A stretch of 64,000 bases of DNA from Intestinimonas massiliensis (ex Afouda et al. 2020) (lineage in GTDB: Bacteria > Bacillota > Clostridia > Oscillospirales > Oscillospiraceae): assembly GCF_001244995.1 (NCBI RefSeq), contig NZ_LN869529.1, forward strand, positions 971,264 to 1,035,263, given 5' to 3'. The position numbers were made by a program, and so were the translations under genes. Below the pieces are notes generated by a model that did not search any database, was not told the origin of the DNA, and was given only the letters and a program-made list of their open reading frames with translations. Below, one piece after another: positions 25,408 through 33,659 of this stretch. How positions within the stretch are numbered: position 1 is the first letter of the stretch; each line of letters starts with the position of its first letter.

Positions 25408-26162
25408 CCCGCCCAAAGTATGTTGCTTCATGCAGCGGAGGCAAAGACAGCGTAGCGACGCTCCTGCTGGCTGCACAGCACAATGAGCCGCTGGACGAAG
25501 CGGTTTTCAGTGAGGTCATGTTCGACAAAGACACAAGCGGCGAAGTCCCGGAACACCGGGACTTCATTTATGACCGGCTCAAGCCCTTCTGCGAAAAGGA
25601 GCTGGGCATCAAGTTCACCATTCTTCATGCAGACAAGACCTACGATGACGTGTTCCACTACGTCATCACCCGCGGACCTCATAAGGGCATTGTTCGCGGC
25701 TTTGCATGGGCTGGTATGTGTGCAGTCAATCGTGACTGCAAAATCCCGCCAGTCCGCAAGTACAATGCCGCACTCTCGCCGGACACTGTGAGCTATGTCG
25801 GCATCGCGGAGGATGAGCCAAAACGCCTTGCTCGTCTGGATGGCTTGAAGAAGGTCAGTCTGCTTGCCAAATACGGTATGACCGAGGCAGACGCCTACAA
25901 GCTCTGTCAGGATCACGGGCTGCTTTCCCCAATCTACGCTCACTGCCGGAGAAACGGCTGCTGGTTCTGTCCCAATGCAAGTGACAAAGAACTGCTGCAC
26001 ATAATCACAAATTATCCGGATATGTTTGACCGGCTGATTGAATGGGAGAACGAAGACAACATATTCCATCGTCGGATGACGCGCAGAGAAACCCCGTCTG
26101 AGGTAAAGGCTCGTTTACTGAGCAAATCCCAGACGGGGTTTTCTTCGCCCAAAAGCAAATAA
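25404..26162 (+). CDS. PP-loop (PAPS-reductase-like) ATPase
   Basis: 252 residues. The PP-loop SCSGGKDSVATLLL is at residues 9-22, and a cysteine pattern NGCWFCPNASDKELLHI near 195 fits PAPS reductase/adenine nucleotide alpha-hydrolase enzymes, which activate a substrate as adenylate. In mobile elements such enzymes are often linked to DNA or tRNA modification (DndC-like) but the target here is unknown. ATG overlaps the topB stop. The last 25 codons run through a terminator-like hairpin. Confidence 0.82.
   Translation: MTRPKYVASCSGGKDSVATLLLAAQHNEPLDEAVFSEVMFDKDTSGEVPEHRDFIYDRLKPFCEKELGIKFTILHADKTYDDVFHYVITRGPHKGIVRGFAWAGMCAVNRDCKIPPVRKYNAALSPDTVSYVGIAEDEPKRLARLDGLKKVSLLAKYGMTEADAYKLCQDHGLLSPIYAHCRRNGCWFCPNASDKELLHIITNYPDMFDRLIEWENEDNIFHRRMTRRETPSEVKARLLSKSQTGFSSPKSK
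26089..26143 (+). terminator. Terminator-like hairpin inside the PP-loop gene end
   Basis: AACCCCGTCTG pairs with CAGACGGGGTT, with a small GCTC/GAGC stem inside, followed by TTCTT. It lies within codons near the C-terminus, so part of the transcripts may end before the downstream anti-restriction-type genes. Confidence 0.6.
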
Positions 26163-26178
26163 GAAATGGAGGTTTGAG

Positions 26179-28068
26179 ATGGCTGAAAACAAAAATGCAC
26201 AGCAAGTCCGCGAAATCACGGACAAGCTGGAACAGGGCATCAAGGAGCTTTTTGAATCCGAGCGGTTCAAGGAATATCTCCGCACGATGTCCAAGTTCTA
26301 CAACTATTCCTTCAACAACACGCTGCTCATTGCGATGCAGAAGCCGGAGGCAACCTATGTTGCCGGTTATACCTCGTGGCAGCGCAACTTTGACCGTCAG
26401 GTCATGAAGGGCGAAAAGGGCATCAAGATTCTCGCACCCGCGCCGTACAAGGCGCAGGAAGAGCGCGAGAAGATTGATCCCGTAACGCAGAAGCCGGTAA
26501 TCGGCGCAGATGGGAAGGCTGTCACGGAAACGGTTGAGGTCCTGCGTCCTGCCTTCAAGGTGGTAAGTGTCTTTGATGTTTCCCAGACGGACGGCAAGGA
26601 GCTTCCGGACATTATCGTCGATGAGCTGAAAGGCACCGTCGAAAACTACGAGGCGTTCTTCGATGCGCTCAAGCAGGAGTCTCCCGTCCCTATTTCCTTT
26701 GAGGACATTCCGGGCGGCGCAAAGGGGTTCTTCTCTCCGGTTGAAAGCCGTATTGCCATTCAGGAAGGCATGAGCGAAATCCAGACGGTCAAAACCGCTA
26801 TTCACGAGATCGCCCACGCAAAGCTCCACGCTGTAAAGCCGGACGAGAAAGCCGCACCCGAAGACAAGAAGGATCGGCATACCAAAGAGGTTGAGGCGGA
26901 AAGCGTAGCCTACACTGTCTGTCAGCGGTACGGCATTGAAACCTCGGACTACTCCTTCGGGTACATCGCCGGTTGGTCTTCCGGCAAGGAAACCAAGGAG
27001 CTGAAAAGCTCTCTGGACACCATCCGCAAGACGGCGGCTGAGATGATCGAGGGCATTGACGCCAAGCTCAAGGTGCTGCTGGCAGAGAAAGCACAGTCCG
27101 TAGAGAAGGAAGTCGAAGCTCCCGTAAAGGAAACCGTTCCGGAGGAAAAGCCGGAAGTACCCATTTACCGCGAGACGGCGAATTACGCCTATGAAGCCGG
27201 TGAGCTGGAGTCATATCGTGCTTCTCTCGCCACAAACGTGGAATGCCGCAAAGCGATTGAAGCGGCGATCAGCTCCAACTACGGAGACAACCGGCTGAAT
27301 GCGGATGCTGCCGTGAAGAGCGTCCTTGAGCAGTTCTCTCCGGAGCGTGTCCGATATGTCCTCGCAAACACCATTCAGCAGAAAGACTTTGACGGGCGTA
27401 TTCCCCAACCCCTCAAGGAGTGGGCGAAGAGCGTTGAGGTCTGTCCAGAGAATGCCTCCCGCTTCCTTGTGGATAAACCCAATCCCGGACTGACGGCACT
27501 TTTCGTGGATGCGTTCCGACAGCAGACCGAAGCTCAAAAGGAAGTCATGCCTGAGAAAGCAGCGGAAAGAGACCCGGAAGTCGTTGCATGGGAGAACGAT
27601 GAGATTACTTCTATTCAGGTAAAAACCGTGGAGGTCAAATCTCCCTTTGCTCTCTTGCCGGAGGAAGCAGCGCAAGCACCGAAGGCGCACCGTCTGACTG
27701 CCGAAGAGAAGGAAATCAAAGCCGCCGTCATGGACACGCTCAAGGGGCAGATTGCCTATAACAACGACGGAATGCGGGCGTCCTATCGCGCCTCTAACCA
27801 TTCCTTCAATCTGCTGGCGCGGAACGGCGTCAGGATCGAAGGCAACACGGTCACGCAGAACGGTGAGCCGCTGTTCAAAATCCATCGTCGTCATGCGGCG
27901 CGGAAAACACAGGGCTGTTACCGTGAGCTGGTGCCGACGCTGGAATACGTCAAGCAGGAGCAGAAGCAGGAAAAGCCCTCCATCCGCGATCAGCTCAAAG
28001 CTGCCGCAAAAACACAGCCGGAGAAGAAATCCCAGGTCAAATCCAAAACACACGACATGGAGTTGTGA
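26179..28068 (+). CDS. ArdC-like anti-restriction protein with metallopeptidase and DUF3849 domains
   Basis: 629 residues, a polyvalent protein. Residues 1-140: ArdC-N ssDNA-binding domain (FYNYSFNNTLLIAMQKPEA, GYTSWQRNFDRQVMKGEKGI). Residues about 165-270: zincin metallopeptidase with AIHEIAHAKLH (about 208-218) and distal EVEAESVAY. Residues about 330-450: DUF3849-like (YRETANYAYEAGELESYR). A further small domain (TAEEKEIKAAVMDTLKG...CYRELVP) and a basic tail (PSIRDQL...HDMEL) end it. ArdC-type proteins bind incoming single strands and block restriction; on plasmid pSa ArdC is reported to relate to a transported domain. Confidence 0.85.
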   Translation: MAENKNAQQVREITDKLEQGIKELFESERFKEYLRTMSKFYNYSFNNTLLIAMQKPEATYVAGYTSWQRNFDRQVMKGEKGIKILAPAPYKAQEEREKIDPVTQKPVIGADGKAVTETVEVLRPAFKVVSVFDVSQTDGKELPDIIVDELKGTVENYEAFFDALKQESPVPISFEDIPGGAKGFFSPVESRIAIQEGMSEIQTVKTAIHEIAHAKLHAVKPDEKAAPEDKKDRHTKEVEAESVAYTVCQRYGIETSDYSFGYIAGWSSGKETKELKSSLDTIRKTAAEMIEGIDAKLKVLLAEKAQSVEKEVEAPVKETVPEEKPEVPIYRETANYAYEAGELESYRASLATNVECRKAIEAAISSNYGDNRLNADAAVKSVLEQFSPERVRYVLANTIQQKDFDGRIPQPLKEWAKSVEVCPENASRFLVDKPNPGLTALFVDAFRQQTEAQKEVMPEKAAERDPEVVAWENDEITSIQVKTVEVKSPFALLPEEAAQAPKAHRLTAEEKEIKAAVMDTLKGQIAYNNDGMRASYRASNHSFNLLARNGVRIEGNTVTQNGEPLFKIHRRHAARKTQGCYRELVPTLEYVKQEQKQEKPSIRDQLKAAAKTQPEKKSQVKSKTHDMEL

Positions 28069-28080
28069 GAAAGGAGACGC

Positions 28081-29274
28081 ATGAAGAAATACACAGACGT
28101 TGACATTATCGCGGAGCTTCAGAAGCTCGTGGACAGTCATGTAGACAGCTACAAGGAAGACTTCGACATCGACAAGCGCATCATCCGCCGCGCTGCCGAA
28201 AGCCAGAATCCCGAAGACAGGACGCTGATGTGGTTCTGCCGCCCACACGGAACGCACTGCCTCAATGAAAATCAGGTCTTCATTCAGGGAACGCGGGATC
28301 ACAACACCTTCCGATTTTACGCAGAACAGACCTACGACGAGTGTATTGCCCGTGTCATCGTTCCGAAAGCCGTCAAGCGCGGCAAGGTGTTCGGAGATGT
28401 CTTTGAGATCAATTACCGGGAACAGGCGGCAAATGTAGCGCAGAACTCGGTTGCGCCGGATCATGACCGGCTGACCTTTGCAGACGGCTATGTGCTGGAC
28501 GCCCCCTGCCGCAGCAGCTTCGATGCAGCAATGGCTCTGGTCGGTGAGCATGGCGGCGTCAAAACCCACCAGACGCTCCCGAAGGACGCGGATGCTCTGG
28601 CGGAAGTGCTGTCCAAGCAGAAAACCCGCCGTGACAGACTGCCGGATGCAGGAAGGACAGAGACGCTTTCGCCTCTGCCCGTTGCAGAACTTCGGAAGTA
28701 TGAGGCAGTCAAAAAGGCGCATCCGGACGCGCTGGTTTGCTTTGCCCAGAACGGCTATTTTGAGCTTTACGGCAAGGATGCAGAGAAAGCCGCGCCCTTG
28801 CTCGGCACGAAGCTCCTTGAGAAGAAGGTACGCGGCAAGCCTTCTATTCCGGTCACTGGCTTCCGTGAAAGCGCATGGGTAGCCGGTTCTCACAAGCTCT
28901 GGAAGTCCGGCGTGGATGTCTTTCTCAGCAAGGACGGCGAGACATTCAAGGAACTCAAAGGCGCAGATTACATTCCTGTCGGTGCGACACTGAATGTGGA
29001 TGGGATCAAGTGCAGAATCGACGCGGTTAATTTTGCCGCTGATGAAGTCCGGCTGACCAACATCGAGGACAAGAACCGCCCCATCCGCTTTTCTGAGAGC
29101 ATCCAGTATGTCCGCGCCTATGTGGAGGATGCCGGAACTGCCATCTACGACACCATCCCGAAGAAGCCCGCTGCCCGTGAATCCATCCGCGACAAGCTGA
29201 AATCCGCGCAGAAAGCCCAGCCGCCCCACACACCGAAGCCGCAGAAATTGAAAGGAAAGGATATGGAACTCTGA
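28081..29274 (+). CDS. ICE protein with a MutS domain I-like segment
   Basis: 397 residues. Residues 1 to about 160 form a domain I do not recognise (MWFCRPHGTHCLNENQVF). Residues about 197-290 resemble MutS domain I: KYEAVKKAHPDALVCF, then GYFELYGKDAEKAAPLLG, then PVTGF and a SHKLWKSGVDVFL stretch, paralleling the MutS 'GxFYELF...DA...AA' mismatch-reading motif. Then a small domain (YIPVGATLNVDGIKCRIDAV) and a basic tail SIRDKL...KDMEL. No MutS ATPase is present, so it is not a repair enzyme. AAAGGAG precedes ATG 28081. Confidence 0.65.
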   Translation: MKKYTDVDIIAELQKLVDSHVDSYKEDFDIDKRIIRRAAESQNPEDRTLMWFCRPHGTHCLNENQVFIQGTRDHNTFRFYAEQTYDECIARVIVPKAVKRGKVFGDVFEINYREQAANVAQNSVAPDHDRLTFADGYVLDAPCRSSFDAAMALVGEHGGVKTHQTLPKDADALAEVLSKQKTRRDRLPDAGRTETLSPLPVAELRKYEAVKKAHPDALVCFAQNGYFELYGKDAEKAAPLLGTKLLEKKVRGKPSIPVTGFRESAWVAGSHKLWKSGVDVFLSKDGETFKELKGADYIPVGATLNVDGIKCRIDAVNFAADEVRLTNIEDKNRPIRFSESIQYVRAYVEDAGTAIYDTIPKKPAARESIRDKLKSAQKAQPPHTPKPQKLKGKDMEL

Positions 29275-29275
29275 T

Positions 29276-29491
29276 ATGAAAAACTTTACCGTGGAAGAAA
29301 TCAACCTGATGTGCTGCTTCAACACGTCCAGCCGGAAGCGACTGATCGACGATATGAAGAGCGTCACCCTGAACGACATGGACGGTGAGATTGCGGAGCT
29401 GATGTATAAGACCATCCGGAAGCTCGAATCCATGACCGACGCAGAGTTTGAGGAACTGTATATCATGCCGGACGGCATGGTAGATGACTGA
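29276..29491 (+). CDS. Transposon-transfer assisting protein (TTRAP family)
   Basis: 71 residues, a helical protein matching the TTRAP family (FTVEEINLMCCFNTSSRKRL, MTDAEFEELYIMPDG). Members occur in many Gram-positive ICEs; direct biochemical function is not known. Starts almost at the previous stop. Confidence 0.82.
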   Translation: MKNFTVEEINLMCCFNTSSRKRLIDDMKSVTLNDMDGEIAELMYKTIRKLESMTDAEFEELYIMPDGMVDD

Positions 29492-29504
29492 AAGGAGGAT
29501 GCCT

Positions 29505-31277
29505 ATGCCCGTATTAGACGGTAATTTTGAAGCCTTCGTCACAAACCTTGGAAAGTACAACGAGGGTGAGCTGGTCGGTGAGTGGGTGAAGCTGCCCACC
29601 ACCGAGGAAGAGATGCAGAAGGTCTTTGAGCGCATCGGAATCGGCAAGCAGGATGAGTTCGGTCAGCCCTATGAAGAGTGGTTTATCACCGACTACGAAT
29701 GCCCGATCTACGGCGTTCAGAAGATGCTCGGTGAGTACGAGAGCCTTGATAAGCTCAACTACCTTGCCGCTTTGATTGACGAGCTTTCCCTGAGTGATCA
29801 GGAAAAGTTCGCTGCCATTATGGAATCTGGCTGCGATGAGGTCAGCGACATCGACGATCTCATCAACCTGACGTTCAATCTGGACTGCTACGACATCATG
29901 CCCGGTATCAACGACGAATCCGACCTCGGCTACTATTACGCCCACGAAGCCGGTATCTACTCTGAAAAGGATCTCGGTCCTCTGGCAGATTACATCGACT
30001 ATGAACGCTATGGGCGCGACATTGCGATGGATGAGCAGGGACGCTTCACCGATGAAGGCTATGTCCGCGTCGCAAGCGAGAGATGGGACAGACAGTTCGA
30101 CGGCGATCTTGATGACATTCCCGATGAATACCGGATCACCGGCTCAGGGGAAGCCGCCGAGCGTGACAGCACCATCGCCGTTCTCGTCGTTGAGCCGGGA
30201 AAGGAGCCTTATGTGAAGGAGATTGACTCCGGTCTGGAGTCCTTGCAGCATGAGGTCGGCGGCTGCATCGAGGCGATTTACCCCTACGAAGACCCGGTTG
30301 CCTTAGTCTGCAACGAGGAAGGCAAGCTGGAAGGTCTGCCCCTGAACCGCGCTCTGCGGGATGAGGACGGTGACATCTACGACGTTGTTGCCGGAACATT
30401 CATGGTAGTTGGCTTGACGGATGACAGCTTCGGCTCTCTGACCGTAGAGCAAATGCAGAAGTTCTCTGACCACTTCAAGGTGCCGGAGCAGTTTGCAAAG
30501 CTGGGCGATAAGATTGTAGCGATTCCCATGATCTCGAAGGAACAGCAGAAGCAGGAGAGCATTGAGCAGAAGGACTTTGAGATGAATGCCGACACCTCCG
30601 GTCTGACGGTTGCCGGTCACATCGGGACGTGGCACACCATTGAGCAGCATGAGGTCGGCGGTCACAGCTTTTATCTGATGGAGCATGACACCTACGGCGA
30701 TGAAGCGGCTTGCATCATCGTCGATGAGCGCGGCAAGCTCGTCCTTGATGATGTCTACAACGGCTTTGACGATGACACGCTCCGCCTTCTCGACCTTGAG
30801 GTCAAGGAAGTGCCGGAAATGCCCGATCCCACGCTCTCCGTTCAGGATATGAAGGACTACGGCTACGCATGGGCTGGCGTTCTTCCCGCCGGTCAGGAGG
30901 CGGCTGAGAAGGCTTTGGAGAAGGGCTGCGAGGTTTACCGGCTCTATTCGGATAACACCGAGGGCTTGTGCGTGGATGCAACGGAGATTGCCGATCATGC
31001 GGCAAAGGGCGGAATGCTCGGTATCAGCAAGGAAAGCTGGATGGCAACTCTTGAGAAGGAAAACTACCTCAAGGCAGCGGAGATGTCGATGGAGGATGAC
31101 TACGGCATGATTGATGGGATCATCAACAACGGTCCGAAGGAGGACAAGACCCTTGATGCCAAAGCTCCCGAAACCGGCGAGAAGTCCTCCATCATGGACA
31201 GGCTCAAGTCCGCAAAGGCTGAAAAGCAGAAGGAATGCTGCCCTCCCAAAAAGCACAAAGGAGAGATTGAGCTGTGA
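29505..31277 (+). CDS. ArdA anti-restriction protein fused to DUF3846 and DUF4316
   Basis: 590 residues, much longer than stand-alone ArdA (about 165). Residues 1-190: ArdA DNA-mimic domain, acidic (WFITDYECPIYGVQKMLGEY, DELSLSDQEKFAAIMESG, YIDYERYGRDI). Residues about 215-320: DUF3846-like (VLVVEPGKEPYVKEIDSGL). Residues about 370-430: unassigned LPD-type domain. Residues about 440-530: DUF4316-like (HAAKGGMLGISKESWMATLE). The end is a basic tail SIMDRL...GEIEL. ArdA blocks type I restriction, which fits a donor that itself carries a type I system. ATG 29505 follows AAAGGAGG; an ATG at 29484 would include the ribosome site. Confidence 0.85.
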   Translation: MPVLDGNFEAFVTNLGKYNEGELVGEWVKLPTTEEEMQKVFERIGIGKQDEFGQPYEEWFITDYECPIYGVQKMLGEYESLDKLNYLAALIDELSLSDQEKFAAIMESGCDEVSDIDDLINLTFNLDCYDIMPGINDESDLGYYYAHEAGIYSEKDLGPLADYIDYERYGRDIAMDEQGRFTDEGYVRVASERWDRQFDGDLDDIPDEYRITGSGEAAERDSTIAVLVVEPGKEPYVKEIDSGLESLQHEVGGCIEAIYPYEDPVALVCNEEGKLEGLPLNRALRDEDGDIYDVVAGTFMVVGLTDDSFGSLTVEQMQKFSDHFKVPEQFAKLGDKIVAIPMISKEQQKQESIEQKDFEMNADTSGLTVAGHIGTWHTIEQHEVGGHSFYLMEHDTYGDEAACIIVDERGKLVLDDVYNGFDDDTLRLLDLEVKEVPEMPDPTLSVQDMKDYGYAWAGVLPAGQEAAEKALEKGCEVYRLYSDNTEGLCVDATEIADHAAKGGMLGISKESWMATLEKENYLKAAEMSMEDDYGMIDGIINNGPKEDKTLDAKAPETGEKSSIMDRLKSAKAEKQKECCPPKKHKGEIEL

Positions 31278-31495
31278 GCAGAAGTCAGAAATGGCGGCAG
31301 GAGTGGTCGTTCTTCATTGGGGACAGCGGACGCCGGAGGTATAACCGCTTCTGCGTCCGCTGCGTCCATGACTGTAAGCAGAGCTTCCGTGCGGATCTCA
31401 TCGCCTGTCCGCACTTCTCCCGCAAGGCATCGCGGTGTAGACAGTTAGGGGTCGAAAAAGCCTGTGATTGCAAGCCTCAGAGTGACGAGGAATGA
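31274..31495 (+). CDS. Small cysteine-rich protein ending the transfer operon
   Basis: 73 residues. Seven cysteines in a pattern suggestive of zinc binding (FCVRCVHDCKQSF, IACPHF, CRQLG, ACDC). Start GTG 31274 overlaps the upstream stop and follows AAAGGAGA at normal distance. Not recognised as a named family. Confidence 0.6.
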   Translation: MSRSQKWRQEWSFFIGDSGRRRYNRFCVRCVHDCKQSFRADLIACPHFSRKASRCRQLGVEKACDCKPQSDEE

Positions 31496-31590
31496 CCGCC
31501 CAGTGTGATTATATTCCCCGCACAGTTCCAGCAATAGAGCGAGAATAAGTGTCGATTTCGGCACTTGTTTGAATGCCCGGAAAACGAACC

Positions 31591-31640
31591 AAAAGCCTCT
31601 GTCGATGCCCGTTTTGGGTGTCGGCAGAGGCTCTTTTTTT
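31591..31640 (+). terminator. Terminator at the end of the transfer operon
   Basis: AGCCTCTG(T)CGA pairs with TCG(G)CAGAGGCT, followed by CTTTTTTT. It sits between the converging transfer operon and the minus-strand XRE gene; the A-rich left flank makes it usable in both directions. Confidence 0.9.
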
Positions 31641-31968
31641 ATGACATATTCAAAATAGCGGACAGCAGCTCTTGAACCTGTTGCCGGTATTCCGGCTTTA
31701 TATCCGAAATACGTCTGGCAAGCGCAAGGGCTTCCGCTTCTGGCTCATCGGTCCCAAAGATAATTCGGTCCGCACTGACGCCCAGCAAACGGCAAAGACG
31801 CTGCAAGGCTTCAAGAGAAATACCAGAAGCACCACGCTCAATAGCGCTCAGGTGATTCGGCGTCATGCCAAGCATTTCTGAGAGCGTGTCCTGCGTATAG
31901 CCCGCCTGTTCTCTTGCCACTTGAATATTGCCGCCGATTTCAATATTGATGTCCTTCTTCTCTCGCAT
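31639..31968 (-). CDS. XRE-family transcriptional regulator
   Basis: 109 residues. Helix-turn-helix of the Cro/CI type (IGGNIQVAREQAGYTQDTLSEMLGMTPNHLSAIERG within residues 10-50) with a helical C-terminal tail. The ATG at 31968 follows AAAGGTGG; an upstream in-frame ATG exists at 32019. It diverges from the SLOG gene and may control the region between them, where an inverted repeat (TCGTT/AACGA, 32028-32048) could be its operator. Confidence 0.88.
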   Translation of the reverse strand: MREKKDINIEIGGNIQVAREQAGYTQDTLSEMLGMTPNHLSAIERGASGISLEALQRLCRLLGVSADRIIFGTDEPEAEALALARRISDIKPEYRQQVQELLSAILNMS

Positions 31969-32054
31969 AGCCTCACCACCTTTGCATTTAGTGTACCTAA
32001 CGGCGGTGTCATTATCCACGGTACGCCGTCGTTGATTTTACTAACGACAATGCG

Positions 32055-32083
32055 TTGACTGTCCGTGATGAGGGTGATAGAAT
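32055..32083 (+). promoter_or_regulatory. Promoter for the SLOG gene
   Basis: TTGACT (32055-32060), 17-base spacer, TAGAAT (32078-32083), 37 bases before the ATG. The inverted repeat at 32028-32048 just upstream could be a binding site for the divergent XRE regulator. Confidence 0.72.
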
Positions 32084-32119
32084 GGAGTTACCTACCAAAA
32101 GAGTGAAAGAAGGGGTGTC

Positions 32120-32695
32120 ATGTCGCGCATTATTGAGTTTAGAAAGTCTGCTCAAAAAGCTGAAAAGCAATCCGTTCAAGGCAAGACTTGTGCGTTTACC
32201 GGTCATAGACCGCAGAGTCTTCCGTTCGGCTTTGATGAATCCGATAAGCGTTGTACTTCTTTGAAATCTGTTATGCGGGATCAGATTGTAGCACTCATCG
32301 AGAACGAGGGCGTCACGCATTTTATTACCGGCATGGCTCTTGGCGTCGATATGTACGCTGCGGAAATTGTACTCGATTTGAAATCAAAATACCCTCACAT
32401 TACTCTGGAAAGTGCAATCCCTTGTGAGACACAAGCGATCAAATGGTCTGTGGCTTCACGGGAACGGTATTATAATATCGCGGCAAAGTGTGACAAGGAG
32501 ACCATGCTGCAACGGGAGTACACGCCGGACTGCATGGACAAGAGAAATCGGTACATGGTAGATCACGCCGATTATATTCTCGCAGTATGGAATGGATGCC
32601 CCAGCGGTACCGGGAACACCGTGAGATATGCCCACAAAAAGGGCAAATCTATCATCGTTATCAATCCGGTTTCCCTTGATGTCACGCGGGAATAA
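32120..32695 (+). CDS. SLOG (YpsA/DUF1273-like) nucleotide-sensing protein
   Basis: 191 residues. Rossmann-like SLOG fold: CAFTGHRPQSLPFG at 25-40, FITGMALGVDMYAAEIVL at about 72-90, and DYILAVWNG...SGTGNTVRYA near 150-170. SLOG proteins are thought to bind nucleotide-derived ligands; some act in anti-phage signalling. It stands alone between the transfer operon and the defence block, with its own promoter and a terminator downstream. Confidence 0.85.
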   Translation: MSRIIEFRKSAQKAEKQSVQGKTCAFTGHRPQSLPFGFDESDKRCTSLKSVMRDQIVALIENEGVTHFITGMALGVDMYAAEIVLDLKSKYPHITLESAIPCETQAIKWSVASRERYYNIAAKCDKETMLQREYTPDCMDKRNRYMVDHADYILAVWNGCPSGTGNTVRYAHKKGKSIIVINPVSLDVTRE

Positions 32696-32715
32696 GGCAA
32701 AAATCCCACTCCTGA

Positions 32716-32877
32716 ATCAAGCGTTGCGAAAACCGTGAAGTATTTCCCGATAGTGAATACACATTGCACTACTCGGTGATTATTGGAAACGTGTACGGCG
32801 TATGCTGCCCAGTGAACATCTCCACGGAACACATCGAATTTTCACGGCTTCGTAAAACGGAAAGTGTCACCTTATGA
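32716..32877 (+). pseudogene. Possible gene remnant without a start codon
   Basis: An open stretch of 53 codons has protein-like composition (HYSVIIGNVYGVCCPVNIST, EHIEFSRLRKTESVTL, then stop) but begins right after a TGA and has no ribosome site; only an internal GTG at 32776 is available. It is either a decayed gene end or chance. Nothing else is seen between the SLOG gene and the terminator. Confidence 0.3.
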
Positions 32878-32918
32878 ACAGTCCCTTGCCGAGAGAAAAA
32901 TAAATCGCTGGAAACGGG

Positions 32919-32965
32919 AACGCCCCCGGCACTGTGCGTCTGGCACAGTGTCGGGGGCGTTTTTC
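32919..32965. terminator. Strong bidirectional terminator
   Basis: AACGCCCCCGGCACTGTGC pairs with GCACAGTGTCGGGGGCGTT around a 5-base loop and is followed by Ts. It separates the plus-strand SLOG gene from the converging defence operon, and the next gene ends 7 bases away. Confidence 0.92.
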
Positions 32966-32971
32966 CGTGTC

Positions 32972-33583
32972 TTAGTTATGAGCCAGTTCATTTAGGAGCA
33001 GCTTTCGATAGTCCACATCCAAGACGCAGCGATGGAAGTCCATCAGACGGTGTTCGTCGAACAGCTTTTCACAGAGCTTGGTCAGAGGATGATTCATCAG
33101 CTTTGCAGAAATGCCAGTCTCGTTGAAAAACCTTGCCCATGTGAAGACCTCTTCTAAATCCTCCTGCCCAAGCGTGGCGGGAATGATGGCGTTGCAGAGG
33201 CGGACAATGGGGCTGTCCGCAAATCGCTCTGCCACTTCCTCCGGTGTGCATTCATAGCGGTCACAGTCAAAGGAAAGTGCATCCTCAATTTTAAGATAAT
33301 TTTCGGTTTCATCCCGCGTCAAGGTTATGGTGTAGTCTCCCATACCGGACGGCACATCAATATTCTCCATGACATCAAGCTCGAAACGGGAGCCGCCGAT
33401 GATCGCCTCAAAGGAGAAGGACTGACAGATTACTGCTGGGTTCTTGTCTATCTTGTCCTCATTCAGAAAGGACAGCGGATTGTACTCTGTTAGTTCCCAG
33501 TCGATTTTTCCTCTCTCTGTTTGCTCGGCAATCTGCTGGATCAGATGTTGTTCTTCTTCGTGCAGATTTTCATTGTACAACAT
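32972..33583 (-). CDS. Protein of unknown function, last gene of the defence operon
   Basis: 203 residues, soluble and acidic. Recognisable only as a mixed alpha/beta protein (EYNPLSFLNEDKIDKNP; SFSFEAIIGGSRFELDVMEN; ADSPIVRLCNAIIPATL). The ATG at 33583 follows GGAGG at the right distance; an upstream extension to 33808 would overlap the helicase gene. It comes 76 bases after the helicase and may belong with it. Confidence 0.7.
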   Translation of the reverse strand: MLYNENLHEEEQHLIQQIAEQTERGKIDWELTEYNPLSFLNEDKIDKNPAVICQSFSFEAIIGGSRFELDVMENIDVPSGMGDYTITLTRDETENYLKIEDALSFDCDRYECTPEEVAERFADSPIVRLCNAIIPATLGQEDLEEVFTWARFFNETGISAKLMNHPLTKLCEKLFDEHRLMDFHRCVLDVDYRKLLLNELAHN

Positions 33584-33659
33584 GATACACCTCCGTTTTC
33601 TGATTGTCGTTTTTTGGGGGGGCTGCTCTATGTTTCCGAAGAGACTGCCGTTTGTATCA

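Noticed and set aside
27211-29478. 755-codon open frame on the minus strand
   Set aside because: Antisense to the ArdC-type and MutS-I-type genes; no motifs and no ribosome site.
32120-32695. SLOG protein as part of a Thoeris-like or CBASS pair
   Set aside because: It has its own promoter and terminator and no adjacent TIR, nuclease or cyclase effector.
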